Shown here: positions 21,499 through 34,258 of the stretch, piece after piece
Layout of the letters: every line of letters starts with the position of its first letter
How positions within the stretch are numbered: position 1 is the first letter of the stretch
Assembly: GCA_013407085.1 (NCBI GenBank)
Contig: JACCGJ010002787.1
Span: 9,351-73,350, forward strand
Length of the DNA: 64,000 nt
Direction: 5' to 3'
DNA from: Atriophallophorus winterbourni
Taxonomy: Eukaryota; Platyhelminthes; Trematoda; Plagiorchiida; Microphallidae
Notes under the pieces: model-generated
Seen by the model: only the letters and a program-made list of their open reading frames with translations
What the model was told of the DNA's origin: nothing
The model's database searches: none
Position numbers and translations under genes: made by a program

Positions 21499-22458
21499 TT
21501 ACAAATTTGAGGGGGGGACACAAAATAGAATGCACTCTCTCCACTGTTGCCGGTTCTCAGCCATCGTCGACAGCGTATCAAGCCACAGACACTCACTATC
21601 CCTTGGACCCCACCCAGGAAGCCGCGTTCGTCCGACCCGAGCTAAACCCGACGTCAAGCGTTTTAAGGCCTTCTTCCAGGTCAGCGGTTGTCCACCTGAA
21701 CACCGCCGCCAGCCTGGGCCAACCGACACACGCAGCGCGCGGAAGGTTAGGCGCTCAGGCTTCATTCTCAAGACATGCCCTAGCCAGCGGAGACTGGAAC
21801 GGTCGATCAGGTCTCGTAGCATCAGGCTGTCCACACCTAGAACACGGTGCCTCACTTCAACGTTGCTAGTGCGGTGTTGCCACCACACTCGTGCAAGCCT
21901 CCGTAAACATCGATGTTCAAACACCTCCAAGCGCCAGAGCTCCTCTGCGCGTACTGCCCAGCTCTCGCACACGTAAAGCAAGACCGACCTGACTGAGGCC
22001 AGGTAAACTCTCCCCTTGAGTCTCAAACTCACGTCAGACCGCTTCCAGAGATGACCTAGACTAGTGAACGCGAATCGAGCTCTCGCAATGCGAGAGCCGA
22101 TCTCACTTTCCAGCCCTCCTCCCGCCGTGATGCAGCTACCAAGATAGGTGAACTGTTCCACACAGTCCAGACTGAGGTCATCGACCGTCAGAGTGGGCTG
22201 CAACCCCTCTCAATCTTGAAGAAGAACCTTACACTTAGTTGGAGCTAAGTGCAATCCGTACCTAGACGCCTCCAACGCTAGCTGGTTCAGGGCATTCTGT
22301 AGGAACACCGGATCATCACCAAGCAAAGCAATGTCATCGGCATAATCAAGGTCAGTGACACGGTTACCTGGAAGTAGCTCGATCCCACCCTTAGTGAAGC
22401 TACGGAGAGCATTCTGCAGGACATCCTCGATCGCAAAGTTGAACAAGAATGAGGACAA
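21499..22458 (-). mobile_element. RTE-type LINE, 5'-truncated, single nonsense codon
   Basis: One frame covers the whole fragment: FLFNFAIEDVL, LDYADDIALLGDDP (catalytic YADD) and LAPTKCKVLLQD. A TGA follows at 22204-22206 where relatives have Trp, and the frame then continues through QFTYLGSCI, LLYVCESWAVRAEEL, LRWLGHVLRMKPERL and GPRDSECLWLDTLS to a stop at 21499. It is GC-richer than its surroundings, suggesting a younger insertion. The RT N-terminus and endonuclease are missing. Confidence 0.88.
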
Positions 22459-22524
22459 ACTAAAAGAGAACGTGACTGGCTGGAAAAGTGCAACGGCTGG
22501 CGACGAGAGTACAAGGATGAAAAT

Positions 22525-22830
22525 TAATTTCTTATGTGCCTCAACATTATGTCGCTCAGTATTCGGTGTGTGCGCTACGACATGTTGCTAACTCGTCGCA
22601 TAATACTGGAAGCCTATTGTGACGAGCTGTCCGAGATTTTCCCTTTCGTGGCGGGCTCAAGAACCCGTCGCCATGTTCCGAAGATTCAAAAGCAAAGAAC
22701 ACTACGCCTAACACAAAAATTCACGCTCTTGACAAGAATTGTTAACTTGTGGAATGCGCTAATGGAAGAGGTTATTTCAGCAAGATCTGAAAACCAGTTC
22801 AAGCAACTAGTGGATAATGCATAGCCAGTA
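22525..22830 (+). mobile_element. CR1-type LINE, RT C-terminal fragment
   Basis: A frame ending at 22824 has LRLTQKFTLLTRIVNLWNALMEEV, the typical end of CR1-like proteins (FFxxRxxxLWNxLPxxV). Confidence 0.65.
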
Positions 22831-23637
22831 ATCACTGGGAAGTCGCACATTAGACAGGATTTTTTTAACTGAAGTTCGTTTGGACTATGTTGCTGATAGA
22901 AAGAGATGCGGCTCACAAGGGCTTGGCTTTACGTCTTCTATCAAAAAGAAAATTTTAATTCTGGATAACATTATAATTCTACAAATCGGGAAAAACTTAG
23001 ACAAATACCTGGAATGAATACTGAATTCCGCAACATTATTAGATTAATTGCAGACCACAGATAAAAGAGAAAGACCGTAAAATAAATAATAAATATAGTG
23101 ATTGCGAATGATGTTAACAAATCAAAATCAGTATATGATCGCAAAACGCAGTACAAACGGAGTTTAAAATAATCAAATATAAACTTACATTGGATTATTA
23201 CGTGGCCCCTTCGGGGTAGAATCAAAAAGATCATTAGAGAAATAAATTTAGCAGAATTTACAATTTCAAGGATTTTGATAGCGGCGGCAAAAAACAAATA
23301 GGTGAACTAAAACAATATTTTATATCGAGCTCCTAAACAACATAAACAATGATGGATAGCCAAGCGTTTTTTAGTCACATCACCATATTTTATTCTATAT
23401 AAATGATTTCAGGTGGTTCGATTTAAACATTTAGTGATACGCCATCAATACAATTTTTTCGATTATTTTATTCATTAATTTTTTTCGAACGACATATGTT
23501 CAGTTTAATTCATGTTGCCAAAGAGAGTAATTGGTTAACGAAACAATGGTGTATACAAAATTGAATTTAGTGTAAATCTGCGAGAAGTACCCACAAGTGC
23601 TTCAACTTTTATCTCTTGTTTTTCGTTTGAAATCTTC
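22831..23637. other. AT-rich spacer
   Basis: No domain or repeat recognised. The longest frame (108 codons) is hydrophobic but lacks any supporting feature. Confidence 0.35.
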
Positions 23638-25108
23638 GACCAGTTCAGTTCAGTTCAGTTCAGTTGCACAGGACAGTAAGTGGCGAACGAGCCAATCGAG
23701 CGTCCAGAATTTCTTCTGGTGGGAAGCTGCAGAGAAGCAACCACCACTGCCAAAGCGTTTATTCTTATTGTGGTTTGGATATCCTCGACGATCGCGATGC
23801 CAAGGGATTATCCGGGTTGTATTTAGGAAGCACCACGTAATGAATGATGCTGGAAAGATAAGAATACATTTCTCCTCACCAGTACGGTGAGAGGTCAGTT
23901 AAAGAAGAGTTGTGTATTAAACAAACAGAACTTTAGCATTTACTTACTTACCAAACAACGATAAAAATGGTAAACAACCTAATCTTGCATAAAAATTAGG
24001 GATAAAAATGGTGAACAACCTAATCTTGCATAAAAATTAGGGGAAGAATTCAGGAAAAAGCTTACCCCAGATGCGGTCCAAACCCTGCTTGAAACTTGCG
24101 ACAGAACTGCAGGATATAAGTTCTTCTGGAAGCTGGTTCCAGAAATTTACCACCCTGAGGCTGAAAAATTTTTTCCTGGAGTCTAGTCTACATCGCTCCT
24201 TAGCAAGTTTGAGTGAATGACCCCGGGTGCCCAGCTCAGGACTTAAGGCAAAGAAGTCGGTCATGCTAACGCCACTTAACCCCTTCAAGATCTTAAAGGT
24301 TTCAATTAAGTCACCTCTCAAACGACGGCACGTAAGTGAAAAAAGATCTAGGGACTTTAGGCGTGCAGCGTAAGGTTTCCCTCGCTGACCCTCAATCATG
24401 CGAGTTGCGAGAGGCTGTACGCTTTCGAGTTGAACGATATCCTTCTTGCAGTAAGGGCACCACGCCTGGACACAATATTCTAAATGCGGCCTAACTAATG
24501 CCTTGTAAAGGGGCAGGAATACATCGGGTCTTCTGCTGGATAACACGGATCTCAGCCGAAAGAGAACTTTGCGAGCACGTTGAGCTGCAGCGGCGCATTG
24601 GTCCTCCCATTTAATGTCCGTCCTAATTAGTACTCCAAAATCCTTAACACGCTGTGTGGCGCTCACAGTGAGAGAATTGCCCGACACCTGAACTGAAATC
24701 TTATCAACCAGTGCTGACAAGAGTTGGCTCTTATTAAGGTTAAGTGGGAGGTCCCACTGGTGTGACCAGTTTATGACCCGTTCAAGGTCGTGCATCAAGG
24801 TATCTTCGTCCGTTGATCCGATGAATTTCACATCATCCGCAAAAATGAAGCATGGGCACTTCAATGCAGAGGACAAGTCATCGATGAAAATCAGGAATAG
24901 AAGAGGACCAAGTACCGAACCTTGGGGTCCACCATTGATAACGTCGGTTTCATTCGACAGCGTAGATCCTACCATAACTCGGAATATCCTACCTGTTAGA
25001 AAGGCCTTTATCAAAGCAAGTAGACTACTTCGAATGCCTTTTGCTGCTTGCTTAATCTCTAGAAGGCTGTGGTTTACGGAATCAAAAGCCTTGCTGAAGT
25101 CTAGTTCA
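23638..25108 (-). mobile_element. CR1-type LINE copy A, 5'-truncated
   Basis: Minus-strand frame 25014-24037 (325 codons) covers the RT core and C-terminus. Motifs are GGPQGSVLGPLLFLIFIDDL, CFIFADDVKFIG (catalytic FADD), RPHLEYCVQAWCPY and VVNFWNQLPEELI. The 3' UTR follows down to a (CAGTT)5 run at about 23641-23665, which is an (AACTG)n tail in element sense. The 5' end stops at about 25108 against the tail of the next copy. Confidence 0.87.
23960..24041. repeat. 41-bp tandem duplication
   Basis: Two adjacent 41-bp units (23960-24000 and 24001-24041) differ by one base. They overlap the stop region of CR1 copy A. Confidence 0.9.
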
Positions 25109-28100
25109 CCAACACTAGTTCAGTTCAGTTCAATTCAGTTCAGTTTGAACAGGACTTATGTGGCTAACGAGCCAATCGAGCGTCCAGATTTCTTTCAGTG
25201 GTATGCCACAGAAGAGCGTCCACCACTTCAAACAATATCTTCACAAATATCTTCTGGTATGAGAGTAATCTGGAATGCAACAGAAAAACTCCCCTCGTCA
25301 ATAGGTGAGGAGAAACATTAGTGCGTTCCAAAGACAACATGAGGATCATACCAACTATTCCATATTAAAATCAGAAAATAATGAAGGCCACACAGAGTCT
25401 AGTCCATTCTTGAAACTCCCTACCGAAGTAGAACAAACAATTTCTTTAGAAAGTCGATTCCAGTAATTAACTACACTTTCACTAAAGAATAACTTACGAA
25501 CATTGGACCTGAAATGTCGCTTGGACAGTTTTAATGGGTGGCCTCGAGTACCCACACTTGGCGCTAGAGCGTACAATTCACTGGGATGAATAGTACTGAA
25601 ACCTAACATGATTTTAAAGGTTTCAATCAGGTCACTACGTAGCCTCATCCTTATTAGTGAGAAGAGCTCTAGACTCAGCAATCGTTCCTCATACGACCTA
25701 CCCGGTTGCCCTACAATCATTAGAGTAGCTAAACGTTGAACACCTTTTAGCTTGGCAATATCTTTTTTGAATAAGGTGACCATACTTGAACGCAATACTC
25801 GAGATGTGGTCTTAAGACCGCTTTGTATAATGGTATGATAACTTCTGGGGACATGCAGGATAAAATTGATCGAAGGCGCAAAAGCTCTCTCCTAGCGCGT
25901 TGTGCTGCAGTTGCGCATTGATTAGCCCATTTTAAGTCCCCTGAAACTTCTATACATAAGTCACGAACTTTCGGCACCCCATTTATCTCAAGTATACCAT
26001 ATGGACCAGCCACCTCTAGCTTTTTAATGACTTTAGAAAAAGAGATAGCTTTTAGTGAAGTTAACTGATAGATCTCATGTAGCAGACCACCTGATAACCT
26101 TTTCTATATCCTCAAGAAGATCCTGTTGATCCAGTGATCCGATAATCTTGACATCGTCTGCAAAAATATAGCAGGGACACTTAAGCGACGCTGTCAAATC
26201 ATCGATGAAAATGAGGAAAAGTAGCGGTCCGAGTACGGAACCCTGTGGGACTCCACTCACAACTTTTACTTTCGACGAATACATATTGCCTATCCTGACA
26301 CGAAAGAATCTAATGCTTAAGAAGCCTATTATCCATTTCTTCAGAAGGCCATCGATGCCCATATAACCAAGTTTGTCTGCAAGAAATCTGTGGTTTACCG
26401 AATCAAAGTCCTTGCGAAAGTCCAAGTGGAAAACTTTAACTTCTTGGCCTCTATCTAGCCTCATGGTGACCTCGTTAAGAAAACATAAAAGGTTTGTTAG
26501 GCACGACTTTCCTTTAAGGAAGCCGTGCTGAGCAGAGTTCAGCAACGAGTAATCAACTAGATGGCGACAGATCCTATCCCGAATAAGTTTCTCCAGGATT
26601 TCACTTAGGATGCGAGTAAGACTTACAGGTCTGTACTTACAAACTGAGGATCGACTGCCACCTTTATGTTTCGGGATTACATTAGCCAGCTTCCAAATAC
26701 TCGGAATATATCCATGTTGCAAGGAAGCGTTAAAAATACGACCCAGAGGATCTGCTAGTATTGGAGCCAGGTTCGTTATAATTTGAGAGTAAATGTCATC
26801 TGGTCCAGCAGATTTATGTGGGTTAGTTGCTGCAAGAGCAAGTTTAACCTCATCATAAGTGAAAAATAACTCCTCAAGTGGGGTAACGATATCAGGCCTT
26901 TTGATGACTGGCATGTTAGGCGTATATATTTGGCGATCAAGCCTCTGAACAGACTGGAAATGTTTGAAGAAGGCCGTAGCATTTTCTGAATCTGACACTA
27001 TTTGGGGTCCGTTTTCCTGCTGAAGGTTGCCAATTTAATCGCGCGTTTTGCCTTTGGATTGGGCATAACTATAGTAACGCTTCGAACACTGCTTCATATT
27101 GCGTGCCAACCGTGATTCAAAGTCACGTTTTGCCTTGCGTTTGATTCCAACAGCCTTATTTCTGACCATTTCTTACCTTGTCCAGGCCCGTTGTGTCTGA
27201 GAAGCTTTGTAAGTTTCCCAGGCACGGTCCCGCATTCTAATCACTCGTCGCATTGCAGGTGTCCACCACTGTGGCTTGGTGCATTGCTTGACCTGCACCA
27301 ACAGTGCAAACCTATCTTACAGGGTAGACAGACAGTGGTGTATAAGCTGCCAGCTTGTGGCTATATCATCACCTACATATTGAGACAATATATTTTAAGC
27401 TTCCTCTGAGAAGACTTCCCAGTCTATGCGCTTGAAATTGCGCCTTAGTTAAAAAGGAGGTTTCTCATATCTGAGTACTAGTTGGAATCTGATCACAACG
27501 TGATCACTTTTTCCAAGTGGAGTGAGATAATCTACCAGGCGAAACATTTCTTCGCTTGAAGAAATAACGAGATCCAGGATCGAAGGTAAGCAGCCCTGGC
27601 AGAATCTTGTGGGCTTTATTGACATGGTGACTCATGGCATGTATATGAGTCCATTCGATGAAGTCCTCAGACATCTTATCAGATGAACAGCACTGGTTCA
27701 GCCAAGTAACATGATATATACTAATATAAATAAAACCGATAGCATAGTTTCAGAAAAGATACAACATACTTTCTCAAAATCAATCGTCGGTTATACTACC
27801 AAACAATCCTATAGAGAAAGATTTATACAACTGAAACTCGATCCCCTATGGTTTCGCAGACTGAAGCATTTCCTCATCTTATTCATAAAAAATACTGTCA
27901 ACGGATAAAATGGAAATATGTTCGAATCTTCATATACGGCATGATTTTAAGTATAGCTTGAGAAACAGTGAAAAAACTAATAAATTACCAAAGTTTCATA
28001 CTGAAGTAAGGAACAGTTTCTTCTTGACTAAATATGCTAAATTGTGGAATCTTCTTCCAAAATATATAAGACTTAGTTCCACTTTAAATGAATTCAAATC

Positions 28101-29853
28101 ACATCTAGCTTCATTTCTCACCATAGAGAAAATTCGCAATCTTCTTAATTTGAATATTCTACCTGATGATTTATATAATAATGGCATTCCTGAGTATTGA
28201 TATTAAATAAATGTTCATAACGTTTGACACAACATTCTCTCGCTTCTGAGTAGTTTCTCCACAGCGAAATTCTCAATCCGCACCAAAATGAAACTGGCCC
28301 CCAGACCTCAAACTAGTGTAATAAATCACCTTCGCCTAGCGGACAAGAAAACGGTTCGTGTTCAGGAAAGATCAATCTATTTAAAACAATCAAAATGAAA
28401 AAAAGTTTGGAACATCAACAATAGAGATTCTTCGCGCATCTTCGATGGACCTTATCCGTTGATCATCAGTGTTGCCGAAAACATTCTAGTCTTTTCCTCG
28501 CAATAACTGTGTTTTCGTACTATATCAGATCACGTACCGATTACCTGAAAACAACTTTAAATACCGTTACCTTTATATTTATTGAACGTTGAATTCCGCT
28601 GAAACAAATGACCTTGAAGAAATTGTTATTGCAAATGTACATACTATAATCTGATTGTACAAAGCTTTTGGAAATTATTGATCATGTTTAACATGCCTTG
28701 GATTTCCAAGAATGAAATTTATTTAATCATTTATTCATTTATTCTTTTATATATGTGACAGGTTAAAATCGCTAACTATAAGAACCTGGGACCGAAGCGT
28801 GTGCAGCAAACTGAGATTGCCAAGCAAATTTTGCAAGTCTTCAGGTCCTGCTTGGAAGCACATATAAGCGCATGATATAACCATCGATTGCTTGTAAGAT
28901 TGAACGATACATGAGCTAAGTTTGACCTTGTGTGCTAAGCCTAACACTCGATTCTGAAGTTTGAAGACCTAGTCTGAGAAAGATAGCAACGCCATCCCCG
29001 TTTAGTTCACCTAGTCTATCACATCTGTCCACAGAATAACTGCTACAAATTAAGTCAGGAATATGATCAATTGCAGATAGCCAGGTTTCGGACAGTGCTA
29101 TTACACGCGGTTGTGACTCATGCGCTAGGATGGAGAGTTCAGACCACTTAATTCAGATACTACATGAATTTCCGTATATCACTGTGGCGACGGTGTCTCG
29201 CGATATATTCACACTTAGTCCAGGTTTATCTTCGGGCGTATTACTTGAGGAGTCAGCACGTTTTTTGTGTGCTGCTTAAGAGAGTCGATTTGCCTTGCGC
29301 TGCCTGAAGTTCTGCCGCGAGCTGTGGAATTTCAGTGACAATACGGTGATTATCCTTTTCATCCCCAGATCCGTCCGTGATTTCCATACTTGACGAAGAG
29401 CCATCTTCTTCTGAAGAACAGCCCATTCTGTTATAATTTACATCGAAACGTGAATTCTTTTACCTTTCGGATTCCTTTTTGTCGTCGGGCACGACAACAT
29501 GTTTCCCTTTGTTAGTTTCATTAAAAACAATGTCACTTGCAAAGAACAGGTCACGCTAGTCTAAGAGAATTCAACTGAAAGTGGTCTTGGAGAGTGTCTG
29601 AAGTCACTTTTAGCACCCTTCCACCCGTTTACCAACGATGAACACTCTTTTGGTGGCGGATCTGGGCGCATGCCAACCTTACGAACAGATTTCTATACAA
29701 CTCCGGTCGACTGACGTACGCGTTTAGCTCGTCGTATATATGGTTCATACTGATTAAGCACCAGGATGTAACGAGATATATCTCGTATTCCCTGACGAGC
29801 CGATTTAAGCTGCTCCAGATCCTTGGATAACTTATCGAGTCTCAGAACGACAG
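25109..29853 (-). mobile_element. CR1-type LINE copy B, nearly complete, interrupted
   Basis: Read on the minus strand from the right: a possible first ORF (29.1-29.85 kb), then the endonuclease (VLIVSDFNLSHI, near 28.76-28.8 kb). An insertion at 27707-28757 follows. The endonuclease resumes with WLNQCCSSDKMSEDFIEW and ends LVDYLTPLGKSDHVVIRF. The linker and RT come next (frame 26998-26075: NPHKSAGPDDI, QHGFLKGKSCLTN, GVPQGSVLGPLLF, YIFADDVK), and then the C-terminal part (26013-25355, two frames). The (CAGTT)n tail is at about 25115-25146. Several frameshifts mean it cannot be active. Confidence 0.85.
27707..28757 (+). mobile_element. LINE 3' fragment nested in CR1 copy B
   Basis: Plus-strand frames (27711-27908, 27910-28200) give TKQSYRERFIQLKLDPLWFRR and RNSFFLTKYAKLWNLLPKYIRL, a LINE C-terminus. 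A 3' UTR ends in an (ATTTATTC)-like tail at about 28725-28755. It splits the endonuclease frame of copy B precisely between SHI and WLN. A second copy of this 3' end occurs inverted at about 56880-57010. Confidence 0.75.
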
Positions 29854-30198
29854 TGTAGCAACTTGTAATTTCACTTTTCTTTCAATTGTACTTCCATTTC
29901 CATCTATGTTTGTTTTAATCAACGATTATTCAATAATATACTTTTTCCGCGCGCGTTCTTCTTCTGCTTGGTTCGCTGGTGCTGTAATATTGCGTGTTTG
30001 CGAACCACGACGGTTAATAGCAAAATTGACTTCCGCCACATTTTTCAGATTCACCAATTCAAATTGCTGATTAACGCGATACACCGGAGTTTGGAGCTGC
30101 AATATTTTTATGTGTGAATATTTGCATTGGACATTGAATTTTCACTTATCTTGAGTTCTTTCCTTTGTCCTGTTATATTTTCGCATTTATCCAATACA
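29854..30198 (+). repeat. 5' LTR of Gypsy element 1
   Basis: 345 bp with TGTA...TACA ends. It matches 34259-34623 over its full length. A short array of ATAATTGGTGAGC-like units follows, and includes the probable primer-binding region. Confidence 0.85.
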
Positions 30199-30313
30199 TA
30201 ATTGGTGAGCTCGACCACTACATAATTAGTGAGCCCGACTACCACTACATAATTGGTAAGCCGACATTCCATTTTTCGCTCAGAACTCCTGTAATTTTTT
30301 CTTTTTTGCTATA

Positions 30314-31309
30314 ATGTTGTTTGAACCTAACGAATCGCAATTGAACGTTATCGGAGGCAACACTCCAGCTTTTGACCCAGCTAACCCACACATTTGCTTC
30401 ATTCAGCTTGAAGGAATGTTTCGTTTTAGACGGATTACTGAACAAGAAACCATGTTTTTCTTCGTGCAATCCCAGCTACTGTCGTATATTGCGAAAGAAG
30501 TTTCAGACGTTCTTAATCCGATGCCACTAAATTCGCCCTACGACACCCTCAAAGCCGCTGTTCTTGAACGCACTATGGCTTCTGACGAGGCGAGGTTATA
30601 ACAATTGCTCGCCGGGGTAGAGCTCGGGGACAGAACTCCGTCACAACTTGTACGACACATGAATTCTCTTGTGGGTAAAACACAGTTGGATGATTCCGTA
30701 TTACAGCAACTTTGGCTGAATTGCCTGCCACCAAGCACCACCGCCATCCTTGCCGTGTCGGTCGACAAAGTCTGCCTCGACACATTGGGCGAACTAGCAG
30801 ATGAAATTCACGAATGCATAGACAGAACCAGCATTAATCAAGTATCAGAAGGCGGTAACCTCTTAAAGCTTGAAGCCACCGTAGCCATGCTGAATAAGGA
30901 ACTTGCATCCTTACAGCTTATCATCTCCAACATGGAACGCTCCAAAACGTCTAGATTCAGACCACGGAGTCCACCTGGAAATAGAAGCCATTCACGCACT
31001 CGTGATACTAACTGGTTCTGTTATTACCATTGTCGGTTTGGAAACGCTGCGCGCAATTGTCGCCCCGGGTGTAAACTTCCTAACGCTGACAGCCACCGTG
31101 TCGTAGAACCACGTAGCCAGTCAGTTATGGCGACGACCGCTCATGGTGAACCCACTAGTCGCCTCTTATACGTCTACGACGCATCTACTAAGCTCAACTT
31201 TTTCGTATACATCGGTGCCGAGGTAAGCGTTATAGCGCGTAGTTACGAAAAACGCGACCTCCGTCCTTTAAGCATCACATTGCAGGCGGCTAAATATCCA
31301 AAAATCTAG
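30314..31309 (+). pseudogene. Gypsy element 1 gag and protease start
   Basis: Two frames separated by one stop (30599-30601). The first has the gag N-terminus (NPHICFIQLEGMFRFRR). The second contains the gag middle (LVGKTQLDDSVLQQLWLNCLP), a CYYHCRFGNAARNC motif in place of the usual zinc knuckle, and the protease start, where FVYIGAEVSVIARS replaces the usual D-T/S-G triad. It ends at a TAG at 31307. Confidence 0.8.
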
Positions 31310-31348
31310 ACCTACGGCGAATTCCCCTTCGTCTTTCTGATAGCCGAT

Positions 31349-32788
31349 TTGCAGAAGCCTATCATCGGTATCGATTTTCTGACGAAATACGGTCTCGTAG
31401 TCGATCTCCGACACCGACGGCTACACGACAATATCATGTCACTTGACGTGTCCGGAAAAATCTGTTCCATCACGTCAACTGGTCTGCGAATTTTCGTCCC
31501 GAACGATACCACTTACAGCGATGTCTTGCGCGATTTCTCGACCGTAACACGCCTAGCACCATACACGGAGCGATTTTCCCACGATGTTCACCATCACATC
31601 GTCACAAAAGGGCCTCGAGGTTTTGCTAAAGCGCGAAGGTTACCATCAGATAAACTTGAAGCAGCAAAGTGTGAATTTGAACATATGGCTGTGTTGGGTA
31701 TAATTAGAACGTCAACTAGTCCATGAGCATCACCGTTACATATGGTCGCCAAGAAGAACGGCGATTGGAAACCTTGTGGCAATTATCGTGCGTTGAATAG
31801 TGTTACACAACCCGACCGCTACCCTATTCCGCACATTCACGATTACTCACTTAGCCTTTACGGAAAATCAGTTTCCTTCAAACTGGACCTCGTAAGTGCA
31901 TACCACCAGATATCCATGGCTCCTGACGATATTGCTGAGACTGCTGTAATTACGCCATTTGGTCATTCCGAATTTCTTCGCATGCCCTTTGGTTTGCGCA
32001 ACCCAGCACAGTCCTTTCAATGGCTCATGGATCAGATTCTTCGTAGTCTTGATTTCGTATTCGTTTATATCGATGACGTGTTAGTAGCTAGCTCATCACA
32101 CGAGGAGCATGTACGACACCTCCGTGAAGTCTTCCAACGCTTCGCCCAACTCGGCGTTACTATCAATCCCGTCAAATGCGTTTTTGGCCAGTCGACCATT
32201 GATTTTCTCGGCCATAGGATTGGCAGTAATGAAATAAGCCCACTACCCGAAAAGACACGGTCCATACTCGAATACCCAATGCCACAATTAACCAAAAGCT
32301 TACGCCGTTTCCTGGGCGTCATCAATTACTATGGACAATTTATCCCCAACGCCGCTAAAATATTTTAACCGCTAACCGACATGCTCAAAGGAAATCCCAA
32401 AAACTTGACGATTAAAACCGCTGCAGAATCTGCATTCGTCGAGGTTAAAGAAGTCTTGAGCAATGCTTCCGCTCTGAGTCACTTAAAAACCGACGATAAC
32501 GCACATCTGGTCCTGAAAACCGACGCATCACAAGTCGCAGTCGGAGCCGTACTGTTGCAAGAAGTAAACGGAGAGATACAACCACTGTCCTTTTTCTCAC
32601 GGAAGTTACAACTAGCCCAGACTAGGTATAGCACTTCTGGACGAGAACTTCTCGCCATTTACCCAGCTATTAAACACTTCCGTCACCTACTCGAAAGACG
32701 CACCTTTAATGTGTTCACTGATCACAAGCCAATCGTTTATGCGTTCCGTTCTCCGACAGACCGAAACTCTTCAAAAGAAAATCGTTAA
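31349..32788 (+). pseudogene. Gypsy element 1 protease end, RT and RNase H
   Basis: Three successive frames split by single stops. IIGIDFLTKYGL marks the protease end. RT has [25 protein letters not shown] and [15 protein letters not shown] (catalytic YIDD intact). RNase H has LKTDASQVAVGAVL and SGRELLAIYPAIKHFRHLLE. All pieces keep the same general order with little loss, so decay is mainly by point changes. Confidence 0.88.
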
Positions 32789-34208
32789 CTCGACTTCATC
32801 GCGCAGTTCACTACAGATATTAGACACATCGATGGTGACCGCAACATAGTCGCTGATGCCTTATTGCGTTGCACTATCCAATAGATAAGCAACCCAGTAC
32901 TCGATGCCAGAGAACTGGCCAGTCATCAAGAAAACGACTCTGAATTTTCCGAAATTGTCGCAAATAAGTCACTCAAATCTGCCCTTTTGCCGCTGCTTGA
33001 TTGCGACGCCAAGATCCACTGTGATATATCAACCGGTACACCGAGACCTTCCGTCCGGCATATATATCGCCGGAAGATTTCCGATCACTTTCACGGATTG
33101 TCGCACCCTAGCATTTGCTCTACCGTAAAACTCATAACAGATCGCTTCATCTGGCACAATATGCAACGCGAAATTCGCCAATGGGCAAAACATTGTGTGA
33201 CTTGCCAAATCAGCAAAATCTACCGGCACACCCGTGCCCCCTTCGAGTACATTCCCTGTACCTGATGGTCGATTCAAACACGTTCACCTGGACATCGTTG
33301 GTCCCTTACCGTATAGTTATATTCTGACCTGTGTCGACAGATATACATGCTAACCCATGGCAGTTCATTTGCGAGATATTTCTACCGAAATAATCGCAAG
33401 AACATTCGTTCATTCTTGGATCACCATCTTTGGCGTGCCTACTACCATTACCACTGACAGAGGATCGCAATTTACGAGTGTTTTATTCCGCAAACTGAGC
33501 CGCTTACTATGATGTGATCACCTGCGTACCACCACATACCATCCTGCAGCTAATGGACTCGTTGAACGTTTTCATCGACAGTTAAAGGCTGCCCTCACCA
33601 CTTGTTCAGGAACAGAATGGTCTGAATGTCTTCCTGTCGTACTTTTCGGTATTCGAAACACCGGTAAGGAACACATTGGTTGTTGTCCGTCAGAGTTGGT
33701 ATATGGCACAACATTGAGACTGCCTAGCGAGATGGTACTCGACACACGCACTACCAGCGAGGTTGAACCAGCATCCTACTGTTTCAGACTCAAGCAACAT
33801 TTTCAGTCTATCAAGCCCGTCTTCACACGTTCTGTCCACCGTCCCTCATTTATTCACAATGATCTCAAAAGTTGTCCCTACGTTTTCGTTCGAGTCAATG
33901 CCGTTATAAAGCCCCTACAATCTACGTATGAAGGGCCATTCAAAGTAATGGAACGTAGAGAGAAATATTTCATTCTGCTACGCAACGGTATCAAAGAGAA
34001 GGTTAGCATCGATCGCCTAGAACCGGCTTACGTCGAACAGAAGTCATTACAAGAAGCTACCCCTTCAACTCCACCCGCACAGCCTATGAAGACCAGTGAA
34101 GTTACATCCAATCGATCCTCACCCATCCTGTCTCCTCCTTCATCTCGTCAAACATGTACCGTCCGTAAAGTGAGGTTCCCCGCAAGACTGGTTGAATGCA
34201 TGCCATAA
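32789..34208 (+). pseudogene. Gypsy element 1 integrase
   Basis: An HHCC zinc-binding region is seen at about 33090-33215 (FHGLSHPSIC ... HCVTCQISK). The core is broken by frameshifts (33.25-33.7 kb). The C-terminal frame 33696-34208 is open and has VYGTTLRLPSEMV and YEGPFKVMERREKYF. It ends 50 bp before the 3' LTR. Confidence 0.82.
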
Positions 34209-34258
34209 ACAGTGTATCGAGCGTTCATCCGTCGACTCACGCTCTAGTAGGGAAGTTC

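Noticed and set aside
21248..21976. 242-codon plus-strand open frame
   Set aside because: Starts in an AT microsatellite and continues as the antisense of the RTE fragment.
30245..30469. Minus-strand open frames over the Gypsy gag
   Set aside because: Shadows of the plus-strand gag frame.
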